The notes: generated from the sequence alone by a model not told the origin. A stretch of DNA of 64,000 bases from Desulfomonile sp963700305 (GCA_963700305.1 CAVOXB010000029.1:1-64000); one strand, 5' to 3'. Positions 8,986 through 18,637 are shown, counted from the stretch's first letter. A program made the numbers and translations.

Positions 8986-9144
8986 ATGGAGCATTTAGCT
9001 CAGGTGGCTATCGTCGTCTGCATGCTGGCAATCTGGGTAGCCATGCTGTGGGGTATGGAAAAGATGTTCTTGAGAAGAGATCGCCGTGCGAGTGTCAGAT
9101 CTCTCCAGACCGCAGCGAGCGACGACCGTTCGCTGCACGAGTGA
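8986..9144 (+). CDS. Small single-pass membrane protein, 52 residues
   Basis: The translation starts MEHLAQVAIVVCMLAIWVAM, one hydrophobic helix, followed by the basic cluster FLRRDRRASVR and a short polar tail. AAGGAGAAGG lies about 8 bases before ATG 8986, a good ribosome site and the main reason to call it. The frame opens upstream to 8935, but that addition is charged and lacks a ribosome site. The inside-positive rule puts the C-terminus in the cytoplasm. No family is recognised. Confidence 0.5.
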   Translation: MEHLAQVAIVVCMLAIWVAMLWGMEKMFLRRDRRASVRSLQTAASDDRSLHE

Positions 9145-9357
9145 AGAACGTACGTCCTTCTTTTGCAGACTCCGCGCAGTTGGTGCATGCGGCTTCTGCT
9201 CAGGCCTCCCGCTGCAACCCGCTCCCCGTCTTCGCCCGAGTAGTCTTACAGACCACAGTGTCATGGGTCTTCGGCCACATGAGTGTACGACGTGGCCAAG
9301 ACAGCCTGAATCCCGCGGGGCAACCCGCAGGAGCACACTCGCCCAGGGGAGGTGTGC

Positions 9358-10146
9358 GTGGTCCGTACTCTCAGTAGTCCGCTTTGCCACCACTTCTCCA
9401 CGGTGGCGGCCAGATATAACGAACTGCGCATCACGGATCCCGAGCCGGTTGACCTTATCGTACGGTCTTTGGAGGGCCTGCCGTATGTCACCTCAGCGGA
9501 GGTGGGATGCGGCACTGGGCGCTACATGATGGAACTGATGCGCCGGCTCGGTAGGAAACTCTTTGTCTATTTCATCGATTGTAGCCATGACATGCTGGAA
9601 CAACTTCGCCTCGATCCAAGCTTGTCGGGTATCAGCGGATTCAACGTTCTCCAAGCTCGGGCCGAAAAACTGCCCCTTCCTGACCGCAGCCTCGACTCTA
9701 TGCTTGCCTTCAATGCTATCCATCATTTCGACCTGGCCAGGTTCTTGCGAGAGGCGAGTAGGACTCTTCGGCCGGGAGGCCTTCTGTTCATCTACACCCG
9801 ATTTCGCGATCAGAACGAGCGGTCAATCTGGGGGCAGTACTTCCCCGGTTTCGCAGAGAAAGAGACGAGGCTCTACGATGAAGAGCAGATGACCTGGAGC
9901 ATCGGCTGTGCGCGGGGCCTAGCTGTTCGTGACCTGACCCACTTCAGCTTTCGGCGGGCAGCGACCCTTGACTGTCTTGTCCAACGGGCGAGAGGCAAAC
10001 ACTACTCGACCTTCTGCTTGTATCAAGCGGACGAACTGGAGCGAGCCATAGAAGGCTTCCATGCCAACCTCAAGGAGAAGTTCGGGGCCTCTGAGATCAC
10101 CGAGTGGGTGGATGAGAATGTGATGATCACCGTTGAGCGGGTCTAG
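9358..10146 (+). CDS. Class I SAM-dependent methyltransferase
   Basis: This 262-residue protein has the Rossmann-fold SAM-binding signature: motif I EVGCGTGRY (about residue 47), FIDCSHDML as the acidic second strand, then RAEKLPLPDRSLDSML (motif II region) and LREASRTLRPGGLLFIYT (motif III). It belongs to the broad UbiE/Methyltransferase_11 group, and its substrate cannot be told. Starts at GTG 9352 or 9358 are both possible; AGGGGAGG favours 9358. It is the last complete gene of the GC-rich segment, and the next thing downstream is a truncated dctQ start. Confidence 0.8.
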   Translation: MVRTLSSPLCHHFSTVAARYNELRITDPEPVDLIVRSLEGLPYVTSAEVGCGTGRYMMELMRRLGRKLFVYFIDCSHDMLEQLRLDPSLSGISGFNVLQARAEKLPLPDRSLDSMLAFNAIHHFDLARFLREASRTLRPGGLLFIYTRFRDQNERSIWGQYFPGFAEKETRLYDEEQMTWSIGCARGLAVRDLTHFSFRRAATLDCLVQRARGKHYSTFCLYQADELERAIEGFHANLKEKFGASEITEWVDENVMITVERV

Positions 10147-10199
10147 CCGCGGCTGAGGATCGACCAGCTTCTCAACCCTCTTCTGAAGAGAGTGTCGGA

Positions 10200-10231
10200 C
10201 AAGGAGGTCCTATGGAGATGCTTCCTCCCGA
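10200..10231 (+). repeat. 32-bp direct repeat copy 2
   Basis: This is an exact repeat of 4823-4854, including the AAGGAGG ribosome site and the first codons of dctQ. Confidence 0.85.
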
Positions 10232-10270
10232 TCAGGAGCCTCTTCCGCTCCGCGAGACCGGATTGGACGT
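10212..10270 (+). pseudogene. 5' fragment of a second dctQ, cut at the junction
   Basis: ATG 10212 follows a perfect AAGGAGG and encodes MEMLPPDQEPLPLRET, nearly the start of DctQ at 4835. Similarity then disappears and the frame hits TGA at 10,308. No membrane helices follow. From about 10,260 the same DNA reads better as minus-strand rodA. This is the end of the GC-rich piece, probably the start of a paralogous dctQM pair in the real genome. The exact break point within about 10,255-10,290 cannot be fixed by eye. Confidence 0.7.
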
Positions 10271-10579
10271 AGGTATCCTGAAGAGGTCGCCACGGCCCAG
10301 ACAGCTATGAGAGCGGCCACGACTATGATGTAGATCCACAAAGCCCAGCGTTCCAGAATACGGTAGTCAAACAACAGAAAAACAGCCATAAGAACAAGCC
10401 CCAAGCTGCACCAAGTCATCTGCCTCAGAACGAAGGATCTACCTGCTTCTCCCATGGGCGCAGTCGCGCTCGAAAATAAGAGCGAGGCCTATTCCCGAAA
10501 GAACCACGCTAATGAATATCAGCGGCACTTCCGCAAGAGCCAGCGCAGGCCTGCTCAATTTAAATTGCACTTGAGCCAT
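10270..10579 (-). pseudogene. rodA: RodA (FtsW/RodA/SpoVE glycosyltransferase), N-terminal fragment
   Basis: Reading minus from ATG 10579 gives MAQVQFKLSRPALALAEVPL and a membrane helix ending SGIGLALI. After an indel in a T-run near 10,470 the next frame gives SSATAPMGEAGRSFVLRQMT, then LGLVLMAVFLLFDYRILERW, which is diagnostic of RodA/FtsW (second helix plus the DYR motif). Only about 90 of the usual 370 residues are present before the sequence changes character near 10,270-10,290. RodA polymerises peptidoglycan with PBP2, whose gene lies immediately upstream. Loss of an essential shape gene exactly where a dctQ also breaks argues for misassembly. Confidence 0.75.
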
Positions 10580-10626
10580 ATCGGTGATCAAACCCTAACA
10601 ACCGAAATATTAACCGGTTGAGTGGA

Positions 10627-12468
10627 TTACTCTTCAGAATCTCCTGGATCGGGGACGCCATAATAACGGGCTATGATCTTTCGGGCAAGCGGAGCGGCAC
10701 TCGCTCCGCCTCCGCCACCGTGTTCCACTATGATAGCCACGGCTATTTTTTGCGGTCTATCGTTCACATAGGCAACGAACATTGCATGAGTGCGCTCGTG
10801 ATAAGGAATCTGATCTTCTTCTTTGGTCCTTTGCTTTACCCGAATCACCTGTGTGGTTCCAGTCTTGGCTTTGATGTTAATTCCAGGAATTCTGCACCTT
10901 CTTCCAGTACCTTTGTTGTCTGACACCACGTCGGTCAAAGCTGCGTGCAACAATGAAAGGTTTTTTGGGTCAAGTGGGGCTTCCCAGCGAATCACAGGCG
11001 AATGGTCGAATACCACGGCTCCGTCTGCGTCGGCAATCTGACTAATAATGGCCGGTTTCAGCAGTTTGCCGCCATTCGCCATAGCTGCTGTCATCATGAC
11101 CAACTGAAGAGGAGTGCAAACCAGATAGCCCTGACCTATCGCAACAGTGAGGGTCTCGCCGTCTTTCCATGAATCGCCGTATGTCCTTAGCTTCCACGCG
11201 GAAGTCGGAATCAGCCCCGGCAATTCTTGAGGGAGTCCGAGACCGGTCGGTGCCCCCAAGCCGAACATCGCTGCGTATTTGCCGATCCGATCAGCCCCCA
11301 GTTTTAGACCCAGCTCATAAAAATAGATGTCGCAGGATTCCACGAATGCACGATGCAGGTTCACCTGTCCATGGCCATGGGGATTCCAACAGCGAAAAGT
11401 CTGGCCACCCAGCTCAAGCTGCCCTTTGCAGGTGAACTTTCGATCTGGAGTGATGACATTTTCCGAAAGACCGGCGATAGCGGTCACTATCTTGAATGTG
11501 CTGCCGGGAGAATACAACCCCCTTATGGACCGGTTTTCAAGAGGATGCAGAGGATCGGAGTTCAAGGTCTTCCATTGGCGCTCGGTTATTGACGGAGAGA
11601 ACAAATTTACGTCGAAATTCGGTTTGCTTACCATGGCAAGAACGCGGCCAGTATCAGGGTCTACGGCCACCACAGATCCTGCTCTGTGAAAAAATACGTC
11701 TTCCACGTATTTCTGAAATGCCGAGTCCACGGTCAAGGTCACATCCGCTCCATTTTTGGGCGGTCTTCGGGAGAGAGTGGACAGAGTCCTTCCTTTAGCA
11801 TCTATCTCTACTTGTTCCCAACCTTCTTCTCCCTTGAGATAGCTCTCGTATTCTTTCTCTATTCCTGACTTTCCAATGATGTCCCCTGTGCGGTATCCCA
11901 CGCGAAACGTCTTTGCCAATTCTTCCTGAGAAATCTCTCCCACTGGACCGATCACGTGACAAAGAACGTCCTGAGCCGGGTATAGGCGAAGTGGCTTTAC
12001 ATCCAAAGTCACCCCTCGCAGGCCAGTCGCGCGGGCTTTGACAAGGGACACCTCTTCGAGACTTATATTTTTCTTGATAGGGTAGTTCATAAATTTGGGA
12101 ATCATGCGGCTGCGTTCGATAATTCCACGCATCTTCTCTTGCGTGACTCCCAGGATCGGGGCGTAAGTCTGAATCAATTCCTGGGGCCTATCAAGCTCGC
12201 CCGGCACAATTGATAGAGTAAAGCTTGGAGTGTTCTCCGTGAGCACGCGTCCCTTCGAATCAAGGATCTTCCCTCTCGTGGATAGCATCCTCATGAGTCG
12301 AACCCGATTATTATCGGACAACTCATTGTAAGATTCGCCCTGTATCATTTGAAGATGCCATAATTTGGCGGCAAGTAGAGCCATAAAGACGACCACGAAT
12401 GCAATTGCTATCCAGATTCGAGGGGAAAAGTAGTCGTCAAAATGTTCCTTGTGCGGCAGATTGGCCAT
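10627..12468 (-). CDS. mrdA: Penicillin-binding protein 2 (elongasome transpeptidase)
   Basis: This class B PBP of about 613 residues has a single N-terminal membrane helix (RIWIAIAFVVVFMALLAAKL), the PBP dimerisation region (STRGKILDSKGRVL), and a transpeptidase domain with the active serine in SPGSTFK, the second motif SCD and the third motif AKTGTTQ. The insertion with FRCW and WNPHGHG is typical of PBP2. It crosslinks lateral-wall peptidoglycan with RodA under MreBCD control. ATG 12468 is preferred over TTG 12486; neither has a strong ribosome site. The order mreB-mreC-mreD-mrdA-rodA is classical. Confidence 0.93.
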   Translation of the reverse strand: MANLPHKEHFDDYFSPRIWIAIAFVVVFMALLAAKLWHLQMIQGESYNELSDNNRVRLMRMLSTRGKILDSKGRVLTENTPSFTLSIVPGELDRPQELIQTYAPILGVTQEKMRGIIERSRMIPKFMNYPIKKNISLEEVSLVKARATGLRGVTLDVKPLRLYPAQDVLCHVIGPVGEISQEELAKTFRVGYRTGDIIGKSGIEKEYESYLKGEEGWEQVEIDAKGRTLSTLSRRPPKNGADVTLTVDSAFQKYVEDVFFHRAGSVVAVDPDTGRVLAMVSKPNFDVNLFSPSITERQWKTLNSDPLHPLENRSIRGLYSPGSTFKIVTAIAGLSENVITPDRKFTCKGQLELGGQTFRCWNPHGHGQVNLHRAFVESCDIYFYELGLKLGADRIGKYAAMFGLGAPTGLGLPQELPGLIPTSAWKLRTYGDSWKDGETLTVAIGQGYLVCTPLQLVMMTAAMANGGKLLKPAIISQIADADGAVVFDHSPVIRWEAPLDPKNLSLLHAALTDVVSDNKGTGRRCRIPGINIKAKTGTTQVIRVKQRTKEEDQIPYHERTHAMFVAYVNDRPQKIAVAIIVEHGGGGGASAAPLARKIIARYYGVPDPGDSEE

Positions 12469-12542
12469 ACTTTCAACTGCTCTCAATTCGACGTACGTTG
12501 TTCAGTTGGTGAATTCAAGTGCCCGCCATCCAAGCGACGTAT

Positions 12543-13044
12543 TCAGCGCGTTCCCACAAGCCGAGAATAGCCCGACCAGAAGCTGTCCAAGAGCGGAAAA
12601 ATTATCAAAGAGGTCATGGCGGTAATACCGGACTTCAATATTATCCACTGGCCGACATTCCATCCAAATTCAACCGGACCTGCCGCGCGCCTCATGATAA
12701 GAACCATGCAGCCCACTGCCAGGCTCGCTGCAAACACTATGATTGATTTGGCAGAATTGCTGTCTACCTGAAATCTTGAATCCGTATATCCAAAAATCAG
12801 GAGCAGCAGACAATACATTATGGAGAAAAGACCCGCCGGAGAACCGGAAAAAAGATCCATCAACAGACCACCACAGAACGCCAACCCTACTCCGGGAAGG
12901 AATTGGATTTCGAAGGCCGGCCCAGCTCACAAAAATCAGCATGAGATCAGGCTTGTACTCGCTCCCTATTAAAAGCCCCATGAGGGTGGTTTGAATCACT
13001 ATGGCCGTCAAGCCTACCACCAGTATGAAGACTGCATCTTTCAA
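12543..13044 (-). CDS. mreD: Rod shape-determining protein MreD (frameshifted)
   Basis: The first part (MKDAVFILVVGLTAIVIQTT to LMLIFVSWAGLR) and the second part (AFCGGLLMDLFSGSPAGLFS to the end) lie in different minus-strand frames that meet near 12,890. Together they give about 166 residues with five or six helices and the MreD motif GGLLMDLFSG. The start overlaps the mreC stop by 4 bases. MreD links MreC, PBP2 and RodA in the inner membrane. The break is a one-base indel and likely a sequence error. Confidence 0.82.
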
Positions 13045-13887
13045 CGCTTGTCCTCCAGGCCCGGTCTCACGTCAAATCCGGCCTTGTGGGCCAAAATGAC
13101 CAACACCTCTTCGATTTCTAGAAAGTTCACAGCCGGTTTGATTTGAGCTTCCAGAAATAGTCCCTGAGGCCCTTTCCGAATCGTTTCGACAGTACCCACG
13201 GCCAGTCCTCTAGGAAAAATCCCGTCGAGCCCAGAGGTGACCACTTGGTCTCCTGGTTTGATTTCCGAATTCAAACTTGATGCACCGCAGCGTGCACCCT
13301 CTTTCAAGCGATCCGCTTAACACGGCTCTATCTCGTGTGCATACCACCCGGCAATCCAGCGCCAAATTTGGATCCGTCAGCAACAGCACGCGTGAAATAT
13401 CGGAGGATGTCTTCGCAATTCTTCCTACCACTCCTTCAGCGACCACCACAGGCATTTCCGCGACCACTCCGTCATCAGAGCCTCTATTTATAAAAATAGT
13501 CCTGTACCAGCCCAGTGCGTCTTCCCCCACGACCTGAGCTACCAGCAACGGAAACTCGTTTCGACTCTTGAGTTGGAGTAATTTCTTCAAGCGCCTGTTT
13601 TCGATGTCTTTACTGAGAAGGGCTGCATTCTCCTGGCGAAGTTTGCTGATCTCATCCTTCAGGGCCTGATTTTTTTCTTCAACGCCCACGAGGTTGATGT
13701 ACGTATTCCACGCGGCCTTTGCCCTGAAGTGCACAGAAAAGATAGCTTGCTGGAATGGCCGAACTACTGAATAGACTGCCCGACTCACAGGTCCGCTCTG
13801 GGGCTCTTTCGGTGAGGAAAGGAGAATAACGAGACCACCCCCAACGAGTATTAGTACGATGGCTATGTCGCGTACTGTTCGAGGCAT
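13041..13887 (-). CDS. mreC: Rod shape-determining protein MreC (frameshifted)
   Basis: The protein has an N-terminal membrane helix (IAIVLILVGGGLVILLSS) and a coiled coil of about 35 residues (EEKNQALKDEISKLRQENAA region). The periplasmic beta-domain follows with WYRTIFINRGSDDGV and VVAEGVVGRI, then in another frame KPGDQVVTSGLDGIFPRGL, the classical MreC closing motif. The frames meet near 13,295. The corrected length of about 281 residues is normal. MreC is the periplasmic scaffold of the elongasome. The single-base break sits in a well-conserved region and is probably artefactual. Confidence 0.87.
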
Positions 13888-13944
13888 GAGCTGTCTATGG
13901 AAAACAATGGAAAGCGGTAGGCCGCTGATGATGATGGATCGCCG

Positions 13945-14978
13945 TCATCGTATGAGTACGTCTTTTAGCACATCGAAATGCTCAAAGACTATCCCTGAAC
14001 CCACGACCACCGTGCTTAGAGGATCGTCGGCAACAATTACCGGCAGGCTGGTTTCTCTCCGTATTACTTCGTCCAGATTCTTGAGCAGCGAGCCCCCGCC
14101 CGTCAGTACTATGCCATTGTCAACTATGTCTGCGGCCAATTCCGGGGGGGTTTGTTCCAATGCTGTTTTTATGGTTTCCAATATAGCCCTTATGGGTTCG
14201 GCAATAGCCTCGGTGACCTCACCGGATCTCAGCGCCACTACTTTGGGCACTCCGCCTATGAGGTCGCGTCCCTTCACCTCGATAATACTTTCTTCCGGCT
14301 CATAGCATGCGCTTCCGATCATCATCTTGATGTTTTCCGCGGTCCTCTCTCCGATTAGAAGGCTGTATCTCTGTTTGACATAACGGATGATCGTGTTGTC
14401 GATTTTGTCCCCCGCTACCCTGAGAGACTTGGAATAGACAATGTCCGACATTGATATTACGGCAACCTCGGTCGTTCCACCTCCGATATCGACAATCATG
14501 CTGCTCGTTGGTTCCGTTATCGGGAGATTCGCACCGATTGCTGCGGCCAATGGTTCTTCGATGAGGAAAACCTCTCGCGCTCCAGCGCTTTTCGCAGCTT
14601 CGCGCACCGCACGCATCTCCACCTGGTACTTCCGGAAGGCATACAGATAATTATTCTGGGTTTCACCAGGAATCTGCGGCGGTGAATCTTGAAGATGAAG
14701 TGCTTGAGCATCGCCTCGGTGACTTCAAAATCCGCAATGACCCCGTCTTTCATTGGGCGAATCGCCTGCATATTATCAGGCGTTCTCCCGAGCATTTTTT
14801 TTGCGTCGGTCCCGACAGCGACTATTCTCGGCCCCCTTTTGAGATCCGTTTTGACCGCCACAACCGACGGTTCGGACAATATGACCCCCTTGCCTCTCAC
14901 GTACACAAGAGTATTGGCCGTGCCGAGATCGATGGCCATATCATTGGAAAAGAAGCCCGATACCGAGTCAAAAAACAT
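13945..14978 (-). CDS. mreB: Actin-like cell shape protein MreB (frameshifted)
   Basis: MreB signatures are all present: DMAIDLGTANTLVYVRGKG (phosphate 1), VGTDAKKMLGRTP, PRIIICMPSGST, then after a frame change at about 14,625 VEMRAVREAAKSAGAREVFL, MIVDIGGGTTEVAVIS (phosphate 2) and NGIVLTGGGSLLKNLD (adenosine). The corrected length is about 344 residues, the family norm. ATG 14978 (MFFDSVSG) is chosen because earlier in-frame sequence has no homologous character. MreB filaments direct lateral wall synthesis. The gene heads the minus-strand shape operon and is divergent from ppiD. The interruption of such a conserved essential gene points to an indel error. Confidence 0.92.
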
Positions 14979-15084
14979 TTGAATGTTTGTCCCGAAAAAA
15001 CAGATTACTCGTGAGGATATCTTACGAAACTTAACAGAAGCGCAATCCTGGATCAAGCGCTGATTACGATTAGGCGTGGCTTGG

Positions 15085-15113
15085 TTGACAAAGTGCCCTG
15101 AAATTCTTATGAT
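15085..15113 (+). promoter_or_regulatory. Sigma-70 promoter for ppiD
   Basis: TTGACA at 15,085-15,090, a 17-base spacer and TATGAT at 15,108-15,113 give a near-consensus promoter 39 bases before the GTG start of the PpiD-like gene. Confidence 0.75.
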
Positions 15114-15151
15114 CCCCGATCGATTCTGGAGAACCGGAAAGGAGAAGGATC

Positions 15152-17050
15152 GTGCTCGATGTGATGAGAAAACACGCCGGCTCATGGATGATAAAGGTAG
15201 CCTTGGGCGGAATCATTGTTGTCTTTGTGTTCTTTTTCGGGTGGTCCGGGCCCGGTGACAGATCCACCAACCATGTGGCGAAGGTCAACGACACGGTGAT
15301 CAGTTACGATCACTTTCGCAACGTGTATGACAGCGAACACGAAAAGATGAAGCTCAGATTCAAGGGCTCGATTCCTCCGGAAATCTTCGAAAAACTGAAC
15401 CTCAAGAAAAGTGTAGCTCAAGCCCTTGTCAACCAAGTGCTTTTGCTGCAGGAAGCCAAGAAACTTGGGCTTTTCGTAAATGATAGCGACTTGGTACAGG
15501 ATATCCGAACCAACCCCATGTTTCAGAATGAAGGTGGTTTTGACGAGAACCGCTACAGGGGCTATCTTAACGCCATAAAACTGACACCCACCGCGTACGA
15601 AGAGGCTCGAAAGCAGGAATTACTTGAACAGCAGGTGGTTCGCCTGATCACAGACGGAGTTAAAACCGATCCTCAGGAAGTCAAACAGCTCTGGCACTTC
15701 CAGAACGACAAACTTGTCCTTTCTTTGCTGCTCATTAAACCGGAGGAGTCCAAAGAACAGCCGGACCAGAAGACTCTGGAGACTTTTTTTAAGGAAAACC
15801 AGGCCAAGTACGAAATTCCGCCGTCAGTGGATCTTCAGTATGTATTCTTCTCGTGGAAGGACATTGAGAAAAACTTGTCTGTATCCGAAGATGAGACGCG
15901 TTCCTATTATCACAATCACCCCAACGAATTTACCGAACCTGAGAGGGTCCGCGCCAGCCACATACTTTTCAGGATTCCACCCGACGTGGAGCCGGACCTG
16001 GTTGAGCAGGTTCGCAAGAGAGCCGAATTTACCAAACAGGCGATCGTAGGCGGCAACGATTTCAAGACTGTGGCCCAATCCGAATCCCAGGATGAGATGA
16101 CAAAGGACAGGGGTGGAGATCTTGGCTTCTTCTCTCGGGGCACTATGAACCGTGAACTTGAAAAAGCAGCTTTTAATCTTGAAATCGGAAAAATATCGGA
16201 TCCGATCCGCACCGAACTGGGTTACCATATTCTGGTTGCAGAAGAGAAAAAGCCTGAGACTGTGCTGGATTTTGACCTCGCGAAAGACAAAATCGAGCTC
16301 AAGCTCCTGGAGGAAAAAGCCCGCAAAAGAGCCGGCCCCGAGTCTGAAAGCTTCTACGAACAGGTTTACAGATCGGAAGATCTCCAAGAGCCTGCCAAGC
16401 GGTTTGGCCTTCAGGTTAACACAGTGAACTTCGTCACTCGGCGCGGAGGAATTCCGGACGTCACCAGCGACGCGAAGATTATGGACGAGGCTTTCGGATT
16501 GAGGATCGGTGAAATATCGAGGCTCGATCGAGTAGGAGACGGTTTTCTGGTGATGAAACTACTGGCCAAGCACAAGGAGCGTATTCCTGAACTCCAGGAA
16601 GTGCGCAGCACAGTGGAAAAAGACTTTGTCAAACAGCAGGCGCTCACATCGGCTCGCAAGAAAGCCGATGAAATCCTTGAGACATTGAAGCAGCAACCTT
16701 CAGAGTCCGATCAAATAGCTAAGAAATTCGGACTTGAATGGGAAACACTGGAACCGATATCCAGGTCAGCGGGTTTTGTTCCCAAAATTGGCGGGGGGCA
16801 GGAAATCAGTGAAATGTTGACCTCCCTGTCCAAGGCGAACCCTCTTTATCCCTCACCTATTTCCGCTTCTTCCGGGGTGGCTGTCGTACGTTTGACGGCG
16901 GTGGACGTCGCAAGTGATGAGCAATTAGCGAAAGACGCTCCTGCCTTCGAAAAATGGATCCTAGAGGTTCGGAAAACCGAATTCCTCAAGGGATGGCTAA
17001 AGCTTCTTGAAGACAGGGCCAAAATCACTTTCAACGAAAAACTCCTCTGA
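15152..17050 (+). CDS. ppiD: PpiD/SurA-like membrane-anchored peptidyl-prolyl isomerase
   Basis: This 632-residue protein has one N-terminal membrane helix (about residues 14-31, VALGGIIVVFVFFFGW), a SurA-like chaperone region starting VAKVNDTVISYDHFRN, a parvulin domain at about residues 264-370 (RASHILFRIPP, GGDLGFFSRGTM, RTELGYHILV), and a long helical C-terminal part. PpiD is anchored in the inner membrane and assists folding of outer-membrane and periplasmic proteins near the Sec exit. The start is GTG 15152, 6 bases after AAAGGAGA. It is transcribed alone from the promoter at 15,085 and followed by a palindromic repeat. Confidence 0.88.
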   Translation: MLDVMRKHAGSWMIKVALGGIIVVFVFFFGWSGPGDRSTNHVAKVNDTVISYDHFRNVYDSEHEKMKLRFKGSIPPEIFEKLNLKKSVAQALVNQVLLLQEAKKLGLFVNDSDLVQDIRTNPMFQNEGGFDENRYRGYLNAIKLTPTAYEEARKQELLEQQVVRLITDGVKTDPQEVKQLWHFQNDKLVLSLLLIKPEESKEQPDQKTLETFFKENQAKYEIPPSVDLQYVFFSWKDIEKNLSVSEDETRSYYHNHPNEFTEPERVRASHILFRIPPDVEPDLVEQVRKRAEFTKQAIVGGNDFKTVAQSESQDEMTKDRGGDLGFFSRGTMNRELEKAAFNLEIGKISDPIRTELGYHILVAEEKKPETVLDFDLAKDKIELKLLEEKARKRAGPESESFYEQVYRSEDLQEPAKRFGLQVNTVNFVTRRGGIPDVTSDAKIMDEAFGLRIGEISRLDRVGDGFLVMKLLAKHKERIPELQEVRSTVEKDFVKQQALTSARKKADEILETLKQQPSESDQIAKKFGLEWETLEPISRSAGFVPKIGGGQEISEMLTSLSKANPLYPSPISASSGVAVVRLTAVDVASDEQLAKDAPAFEKWILEVRKTEFLKGWLKLLEDRAKITFNEKLL

Positions 17051-17100
17051 TCCTTCAACATCCAGAGGTGAAGACCCAGCGACAAAGCACGAAAACATAG

Positions 17101-17127
17101 GGAGACCGGCATCTTGCCGGTTCCCTT
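17101..17127 (+). repeat. Palindrome with CCGGCATCTTGCCGG core
   Basis: GGAGACCGGCA and TGCCGGTTCCC form a hairpin followed by TTGTT, so it can also terminate ppiD transcription. The same 15-base core recurs at 26,551-26,572, so it belongs to a dispersed repeat family of this genome. Confidence 0.6.
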
Positions 17128-17261
17128 GTTCCTCCAGAGTCTTCCTCCGCGAACGCCACCCACTACCGGACATCTGACTGGTTGTGCTTTTCTAACTCAT
17201 CGCGTGATCCCCCGCCCGGAATCTGGTAACGTATTTGCGTTGCACGTTTCCGGAGGTGTGA

Positions 17262-18593
17262 ATGGCGTCTTTGCCGATATTAGCTGTAACGATAGTGTCC
17301 TTGATTCTTCTCAATGGATTATTCTCGTGCATGGAAATGGCCCTGGTTTCAGTTCCCAGGGCTCGGTTGAAGAGATTTCAGAAAGAAAAATTGCCTGGAG
17401 CCTCGACCGCTCTGGCTCTTCAGAAAGATATCGACAGGTTTTTCGCTACTGTGCAGGTCGGGGTGACTTTTGTGGCGACGCTCACTTCTGCAATTGGAGG
17501 CGCTTCCGCTCATGAATTGTTGTCTCCGGTTTTGGAAGAGCTGGGTATTCCATCTGGTTCTACGGCTGGCAGGGTCATAGCGATATTTGCCGTCACTGTA
17601 ACTATTGCGTATGTGACCCTGGTCATCGGCGAGTTAGTTCCAAAATCTCTGGCGAGGCGATATCCTGGCCGCATAAGCCTGAAATTTGCGAGATCCTTCA
17701 AAGTGTTCGCATCATGGATGCTGCCTGCGGTATCCGTGCTGACCATGTCCACCCGCGCTGTTCTTCGGGTTATGGGAATCAAGGATGCACCGGCGCATAT
17801 TTTTACAGCCGAGGAACTTCGTTTATTGGCCTCTGAACTGGTGGAGAGCCGGCAAATGCCTACAAGGATCTATGACATGTTGGTTCGTGTGACCAGGTTC
17901 TCTCAGATCCGGGTGGAAGACGTGATGATTGCCAGAAGTAAGATCATCGCCGTGCATTTGGATTCAAGACAGGATCCACAAATAAGAGACAAGATTCTGA
18001 GCGCTTATAGACGGCATCCTTACACGTATTTTCCCGTGGTAGACAAGAGTGGCGACAATGTTTTTGGCCTCGTGAACATTAAGGATCTGCTGCTCCATGA
18101 CGAACCCGCGCCTGTTCATGGAATCTTGAGGCCTGCTTTTTTTGCTGTCAGGGGGCAGACGCTTGATCAGATATTGGCAGCGATGCAGAAAAATGACGAG
18201 CAGATGTGGGTCGTGGTGGACGAGCACGGCACTGTGGACGGAATTATTACGCTGGAGGACGTGCTCGAGGAACTAACCGGTGATATTGCGAGAGTAATTC
18301 GTACGAAATCGGAATTCGGCGGCCCCATTGAGGATCACACAGGATTCGTTGTGGATGGCCTTGTAACGCTTCACGAGTTAAAGGAGCACCATTCCATTTC
18401 TTTGCCGCAATCATTATATTACTCGACGCTAGCAGGCTTTTTGCTCGATAAAATGGGAAAGATTCCCTCACCCGGAGAGCACGTGAACTACGAGAACTGG
18501 CGGTTCGAAGTAACCGAAATGGATAGGAACCGTATCAAAGAAGTTGCGGTGACTCCTCTGAAAACCGCGGTCGAAGGGTACAAAGATATCTAA
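17262..18593 (+). CDS. CNNM/CBS-domain membrane protein, CorC/HlyC (TlyC) family
   Basis: This 443-residue protein starts at ATG 17262 behind GGAGGT. It opens with a CNNM transmembrane domain (SLILLNGLFSCMEMALVSVPRARL, later LVIGELVPKSLARRYP). A CBS pair follows at about residues 205-330 (VEDVMIARSK, YFPVVDKSGDNVFGLVNIKD, WVVVDEHGTVDGIITLEDV), then a CorC/HlyC C-terminal domain at about 350-430. Members are implicated in magnesium or cobalt efflux and, in some species, misnamed haemolysins. The signatures are complete, with no frame problem. It precedes the tRNA-Gly gene by about 45 bases. Confidence 0.88.
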   Translation: MASLPILAVTIVSLILLNGLFSCMEMALVSVPRARLKRFQKEKLPGASTALALQKDIDRFFATVQVGVTFVATLTSAIGGASAHELLSPVLEELGIPSGSTAGRVIAIFAVTVTIAYVTLVIGELVPKSLARRYPGRISLKFARSFKVFASWMLPAVSVLTMSTRAVLRVMGIKDAPAHIFTAEELRLLASELVESRQMPTRIYDMLVRVTRFSQIRVEDVMIARSKIIAVHLDSRQDPQIRDKILSAYRRHPYTYFPVVDKSGDNVFGLVNIKDLLLHDEPAPVHGILRPAFFAVRGQTLDQILAAMQKNDEQMWVVVDEHGTVDGIITLEDVLEELTGDIARVIRTKSEFGGPIEDHTGFVVDGLVTLHELKEHHSISLPQSLYYSTLAGFLLDKMGKIPSPGEHVNYENWRFEVTEMDRNRIKEVAVTPLKTAVEGYKDI

Positions 18594-18637
18594 AACCGCT
18601 TGACATAAGTAGCTCCGGTTGGTAAATTTTGTGAGGT

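Noticed and set aside
10147..10620. Horizontal transfer or integration site at the GC change
   Set aside because: No integrase, tRNA target or direct repeat flanks the change, and genes on both sides are cut at the same point, so a contig chimera is more likely than transfer.
14620..14630. Programmed ribosomal frameshift in mreB
   Set aside because: No slippery heptamer with a downstream structure was seen, and similar breaks occur in many unrelated genes, so sequence error explains it better.
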